A DNA stretch of 64,000 bases. Source: Epinephelus fuscoguttatus. Taxonomy: Eukaryota > Chordata > Actinopteri > Perciformes > Serranidae. Of the stretch, positions 60,269-64,000 are shown piece after piece; the stretch's first letter is position 1, and each line of letters opens with the position of its first letter. Below the pieces are notes generated by a model. The model saw only the letters and a list, made by a program, of their open reading frames with translations. It made no database searches and was not told the origin of the DNA. The DNA lies in the NCBI RefSeq assembly GCF_011397635.1, contig NC_064770.1:34558598-34622597 (forward strand), in the 5' to 3' direction. The translations under genes were made by a program, and so were the position numbers.

Positions 60269-61557
60269 ATAGATTTAATTACATAAATGGCACTTTTTCC
60301 ATTTGTGTTAGAATTACTTGACTCGTGGATGTAAATTTAATATGTAATTGAAATATGTACACATGACAAAATGGACCAAATAATTATTTCCAGTGTGTGT
60401 CAGACTTTCCCTTTAAACTCCGTTCTCACATGTACTTATATCTTACACAATCTCATGAGCACAGATTCCTGTTCAGTTATTGTTATTAGTCAGCACAGTC
60501 AATCTAATGTTAATTTGGAGTCATTATAGCAACAAATACAGCATAAAAAACTTCATTTCAAAGCTGCTCCAGTTAAATATTTATATCAGTTATTAATAAA
60601 ATGACTGTGTAATGTGAAAGGGGTTTCTAACAGAGACATACCAGTACAGAATAATCACCCGACCCAGTTCCCCTCACTTCGATGGAACATTTTAGCGAGT
60701 TTCGTGCATTGTTTTCCGTTTACTTCACTGTTTTGGCTCAGTCTCACCGCACTCATTAATCTTGTTTCCAGCAGCAGTTTTTAGCAAAAAACTGCACACA
60801 GTGGAGCATTTAGCAGTTAAGGAGCCAGTAGCTGGTGGAGACCAAAACAGAGCAAAAAGAAGAGAAGGAATATTAGATTTACAATCAAGTGGCCAGAGAC
60901 ATGACTCAGAGTAAATGCTAACATAGCTCAATGTCAGTTCGCTGTGTAAACAAGCAACTGTGTGCTAAGACGTTCCCAGAAAACACTTAATACAGTTACA
61001 ATATGTCAGTTATACATTCTCGGATTGTTTTGTCTTCCAAGTGACCAAAACTTGAATCAAGCAGAAGCAGGGTGGGGTTTTTTTGGCACAACTGCACCTA
61101 CGTCCAAGGTGCATGGAGAAGGGAAAGGAGTTAAAGAGGTGAAAACTCCAGCAACACTTGTAGTTAACAGAATAACTTTATGTGAGAGTTTTGACCTAAA
61201 ATGATTTAAAAATAAATGCAGGTTTAAAACATAAAAATCATGGAATTTGTAAAAACACAGTTGACCATTCCTAAGTCCCGCCCCTTTTTGCTCTGTTGAG
61301 CAAGTTTGGAACCCGGCAGAACCTCAGTCAACATTTCCCTTAATATGCTCTGTGCTGGGCTTTTCTATGTTTAAAGGAAAGCCAAATGTTCAAGATGGTT
61401 AACAGATGTGGCTGGGGACTGTCACAAACTTCATAGACACATTACATTGATTAGTTGCATCCTAAGTGAAGGTGCATGATATTGGATTTTTTATCAATAT
61501 CCGATATGCTGATACGTAACAACTCAGCTGACCAATAACCGATTATGATATATCAAC

Positions 61558-61880
61558 TTTTTTCCCTACACAACCGCAGTTGGTTCGAATTGAGGTCGAA
61601 CATGTTCTCACCACAAACGAACCACACCAGAGTTCAGAGTTCAAACTCAAGTTTGTTTGCCACCTACATGCGGATCATTTGGGCAGGTGAGAGCACAGCC
61701 ATCACACTCAGATGCGCACCAAAACAACGGAAAATGATCCAACCGGACCACCTCTTCAAGAAGGTCTCAGTCTGGTTGTTTTCACCTGAGTGCGATTGCT
61801 GTGTTCACACCTGCCCAAACGAACCACACTTGGGGGGCAAACGAACTTGAGTTTCGCAGGTGTGAAAGCACCCTAAGATG
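61558..61880. repeat. MITE-like repeat rich in CGAACCACAC motifs
   Basis: GTTGGTTCGAATTGAGGTCG at the left is loosely mirrored by CAAACGAACTTGAGTTTCG at the right, followed by GCAGGTGTGAAAGCACCCTAA, a typical terminus. No coding sequence was recognised. Confidence 0.45.
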
Positions 61881-61941
61881 ACATGATTTGTCACCAGCAA
61901 GAAAAGATCAAGGCTCATGTTCCTTTGTTTATATCATCTCT

Positions 61942-62767
61942 GTAAAGGTGTGGACACACCAAACCGACATCAAAGAACCAGCGGCAACGAAAGCCAACTG
62001 TTGCGTCGTCAACGTCACCTCACGTCGCCTCACGTTGCCCTGTGTCAGTTGCATTTGAACACACTACACGGACTACATCCGACGGCCAAGTGGCACGTAG
62101 GTTCTGCGCCTGCGTGAGAGAGGGCCGAGTGACAGAGTGGTACATCCTGTCAGCCGAGGGGTTTCCTGTCTGTGCAGCCGAGCACCGCAGCACCTCCACG
62201 GACTATTACATCCAGACGGTCCCGGTGTTTCCTCCGCAGGCTCCGCTTCACTCAGCTGCCCGATAAACCCGCTGCTTCTTCCCACTTTAACCTGAATAAC
62301 AAACCAGGGCTCGGTGCACCGGTTGGATCCAAACGGAGAGCTGGGGCTAGCTCAGAGACTAGCGGAGGCTAACTGGCTGTGCTTCCCTCCGGTCATGCTG
62401 CAGCTAATGCTCCGCTAGCCGCTCCCAGCTAGCTCCGGTTTGTTATTCAGGTTAAAGGCAGTCGGTCTGTCAGGCAGCTGAGTGAAGTGGAGCCTGAGGA
62501 GGAAGCACCTGTTAGCCCCGGTTTCATTACAGGCAGATTCACTCGCTACAGGGACGATGAAAAAAAACCTGAACAGCCAATCAGAGTGGTCTCTCTCACC
62601 GACGAGCTCCGCTGCCAATTCAACATGCTCAATCGGCCAAAAAGCCGCTGCTGCCGCCGAAGTGCTGACGGTGCAGGACACAGAGCAAAAAGTAGGCTAA
62701 CAGACGCTCACCGACGGCCCGACCTTGGTCGACGGCTGACTGTCGGCTTGGTGTGTCACGGCCTTAA
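61942..62767. mobile_element. MITE with TAAAGGTGTGGACACACCAAACCGAC ends
   Basis: The left AGGTGTGGACACACCAAACC and right GGCTTGGTGTGTCACGGCCTTA are inverted, about 825 bp apart. The interior carries the sequence shared with 6215-6535, in opposite orientation, and a further internal palindrome around TTTAACCTGAATAACAAACC / GGTTTGTTATTCAGGTTAAA. Confidence 0.65.
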
Positions 62768-63319
62768 CGCTACGCGCTGCCCCAAAGTAGCGTAACTTTC
62801 TGCAGCAAATAGAGACTTTAGGTCACCATGATCTATATTCAGTAATAAATAAACAGAGTGCTTTACTGATCTCCAGAAGGGGGAAAGGGGACATTGATCC
62901 GGCAGTGTCAGTGACTCAGTCTTGCCATCCTCGGTCTCAACTTCTGTCTTTTTCATCGAAGACTGTGCACCATTGTGCCTTGTTCAATATCAACACATCC
63001 TTCCACTATATACTGCATTCCTATCTGTCTGCTTCTATATTGCCTGATGCCATGAAACACTTACACTTTGCAGCCAAACAGAACCAGTGTCGCCATGTTT
63101 CTTTTTGTCAAGCTTGTCCGATCTAGCAACAGTAACTAAGGGGGGGCGGGACTTTGGAGAGGGTCATTTGTCTTTGTCAAAACTGCACAAGAACACGCCA
63201 AATATTCTGTCAGATATGTTCAACTCCACAATCATATTAGAAACAACAATCAGTCAGGTTTGTGATGTAAACAATTTACAACCATCACACAGGGATTCTT
63301 CTACATTCATGACAAGTTT

Positions 63320-64000
63320 TCAGATGGATTTATTGCTGAATGTTGTCTGCAGCTCTTTCAGGGTTAGATACCCTGTTTTACCTGTCTCCACAGGCATGGA
63401 GGAAGACCTGCACATGGCACCAGCCATAGGCCAGGCTGTGTAGCTACCACCAGCAGTTGCCACAGGTTCATCTACTTGCTGGCTTTCACAGTATACCTGA
63501 CTTAGACTGGGAGTGTTGGGAGGAGGTGGAGCAGAGGCGGGAGGGCACACATGGGAGGGAAAATGGACAGGGAGGATGAGAAGAGGAGGGCTCTGGTGAT
63601 CATTTGAAACCTCTTTCCCCTCTACATCCACGACCCTTTTGTCATCCTTGTCCTCTTCATTTTCCTGTTCGATGCCAAAACCAGAGTCTGGGCTCTGTGG
63701 CTCCCTCTTCAAGCTCTCATACATTGGTGAGATGTCGAAGGAAGGGCAGAGGGAGAGGTGTAGGCTGTTGTGCAGGTTGTGGAAATCATCCTTATAGGTG
63801 AAGTAGACAGGGTTGGGGTCAGTTCGAGCTGAACCGCCGGAGGAGCTTGACATGAAGTAGCCCATGTTAGAGAAGCAGGATGAGGAGGAGGAGGAGGAGG
63901 GGGAATTGTCAACAACCCTGCTGGTGTTCGAGCCAGCTGAGGGGTAGCTGCTGAAGTGGAGCAGGGCGCTGGTGGAGCCAGAGGAGGGAGAGGTGGAGGG
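63320..64000 (-). CDS. il2rb: Interleukin-2 receptor subunit beta, C-terminal cytoplasmic tail (partial)
   Basis: IL2RB is the signalling chain shared by IL-2 and IL-15 receptors, acting at the lymphocyte membrane through JAK1 and STAT5. The visible 226 codons run unbroken from the window edge to TGA at 63320-63322. They are a Ser/Pro-rich, acidic tail with SNMGYF and NPVYFTYKDDF, resembling the human segment around its membrane-distal GYF and VYFTY tyrosines, then SPDSGFG and a final GKTGYLTLKELQ that matches the C-terminal STAT-docking tyrosine motif (AYLSLQEL in human). Adjacency to c1qtnf6 is as in human 22q12-q13. The extracellular, membrane and box 1/2 exons lie beyond the right edge. 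Confidence 0.82.
   Translation of the reverse strand, partial: PSTSPSSGSTSALLHFSSYPSAGSNTSRVVDNSPSSSSSSSCFSNMGYFMSSSSGGSARTDPNPVYFTYKDDFHNLHNSLHLSLCPSFDISPMYESLKREPQSPDSGFGIEQENEEDKDDKRVVDVEGKEVSNDHQSPPLLILPVHFPSHVCPPASAPPPPNTPSLSQVYCESQQVDEPVATAGGSYTAWPMAGAMCRSSSMPVETGKTGYLTLKELQTTFSNKSI

Noticed and set aside
62756..62956. Minus frame with a plausible-looking acidic peptide (VETEDGKTESLTLPDQ)
   Set aside because: It runs into repeat sequence with no splice sites to il2rb, and no family was recognised.
1..64000. Prokaryotic-style systems: operons, CRISPR arrays, phage or plasmid modules
   Set aside because: All confirmed genes are intron-bearing vertebrate genes. Repeats are transposons and satellites without CRISPR repeat-spacer structure.

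Overview
The window is vertebrate nuclear DNA, almost certainly from a ray-finned fish of the percomorph type. Genes are split by GT-AG introns, there are long (TG)n and (CA)n microsatellites, and most of the sequence is fish-type repeats: tRNA-derived SINEs, Tc1/mariner, hAT and Harbinger DNA transposons, palindromic MITEs, and Penelope and LINE scraps. There are no bacterial features, operons or CRISPR arrays. No ORF here is a retroviral gene that I could recognise.

Four protein genes are supported. (1) 626-8875, plus strand: the last four coding exons of a CARD-MAGUK scaffold, best called card11/CARMA1. They encode the C-terminal guanylate-kinase-like part, with paired poly(A) signals just behind. 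(2) 23007-27962, plus strand: a complete four-exon chondroitin 4-O-sulfotransferase gene, chst12, of 415 codons. Its probable noncoding first exon and CpG-rich promoter lie at 14.1-14.9 kb. (3) 39683-40636, minus strand: the two coding exons of c1qtnf6 (CTRP6, secreted collagen/C1q protein), with a probable noncoding first exon near 47.3 kb. The roughly 6.6 kb intron between them holds a tRNA-Ser(TGA) gene and a 1.8 kb array of a 21-bp repeat. (4) 63320-64000, minus strand: the C-terminal cytoplasmic tail of the interleukin-2 receptor beta chain, il2rb, running off the right edge. A fifth, speculative gene with a signal or anchor peptide is proposed on the plus strand between c1qtnf6 and il2rb (48105-53078).

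Layout: 0-9.1 kb card11 with repeat-filled introns; 9.5-11.9 kb a nested transposon stack followed by a stray duplicate of a card11 exon; 12.6-13.6 kb a Tc1 copy; 14-28 kb chst12 and its leader; 28-39 kb transposon nests and large palindromes; 39.6-47.4 kb c1qtnf6; 48-63 kb MITEs, a second Tc1 copy, a tandem array of ~500-bp units and hAT remains; 63.3-64 kb il2rb.

The genes do not form one pathway. card11 and il2rb both act in lymphocyte signalling, chst12 acts in the Golgi and c1qtnf6 is secreted. Their order is informative: in human, CARD11 and CHST12 lie on 7p22 while C1QTNF6 and IL2RB are neighbours on 22q12-q13, so this fish segment joins pieces of two related vertebrate paralogous regions. 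I found no clear undescribed biological system. The most interesting signals are a run of four minimal upstream ORFs before chst12, a duplicated card11 exon fragment, a MITE carrying the start of a RecQ-like helicase, and the 21-bp array with open frames on both strands.
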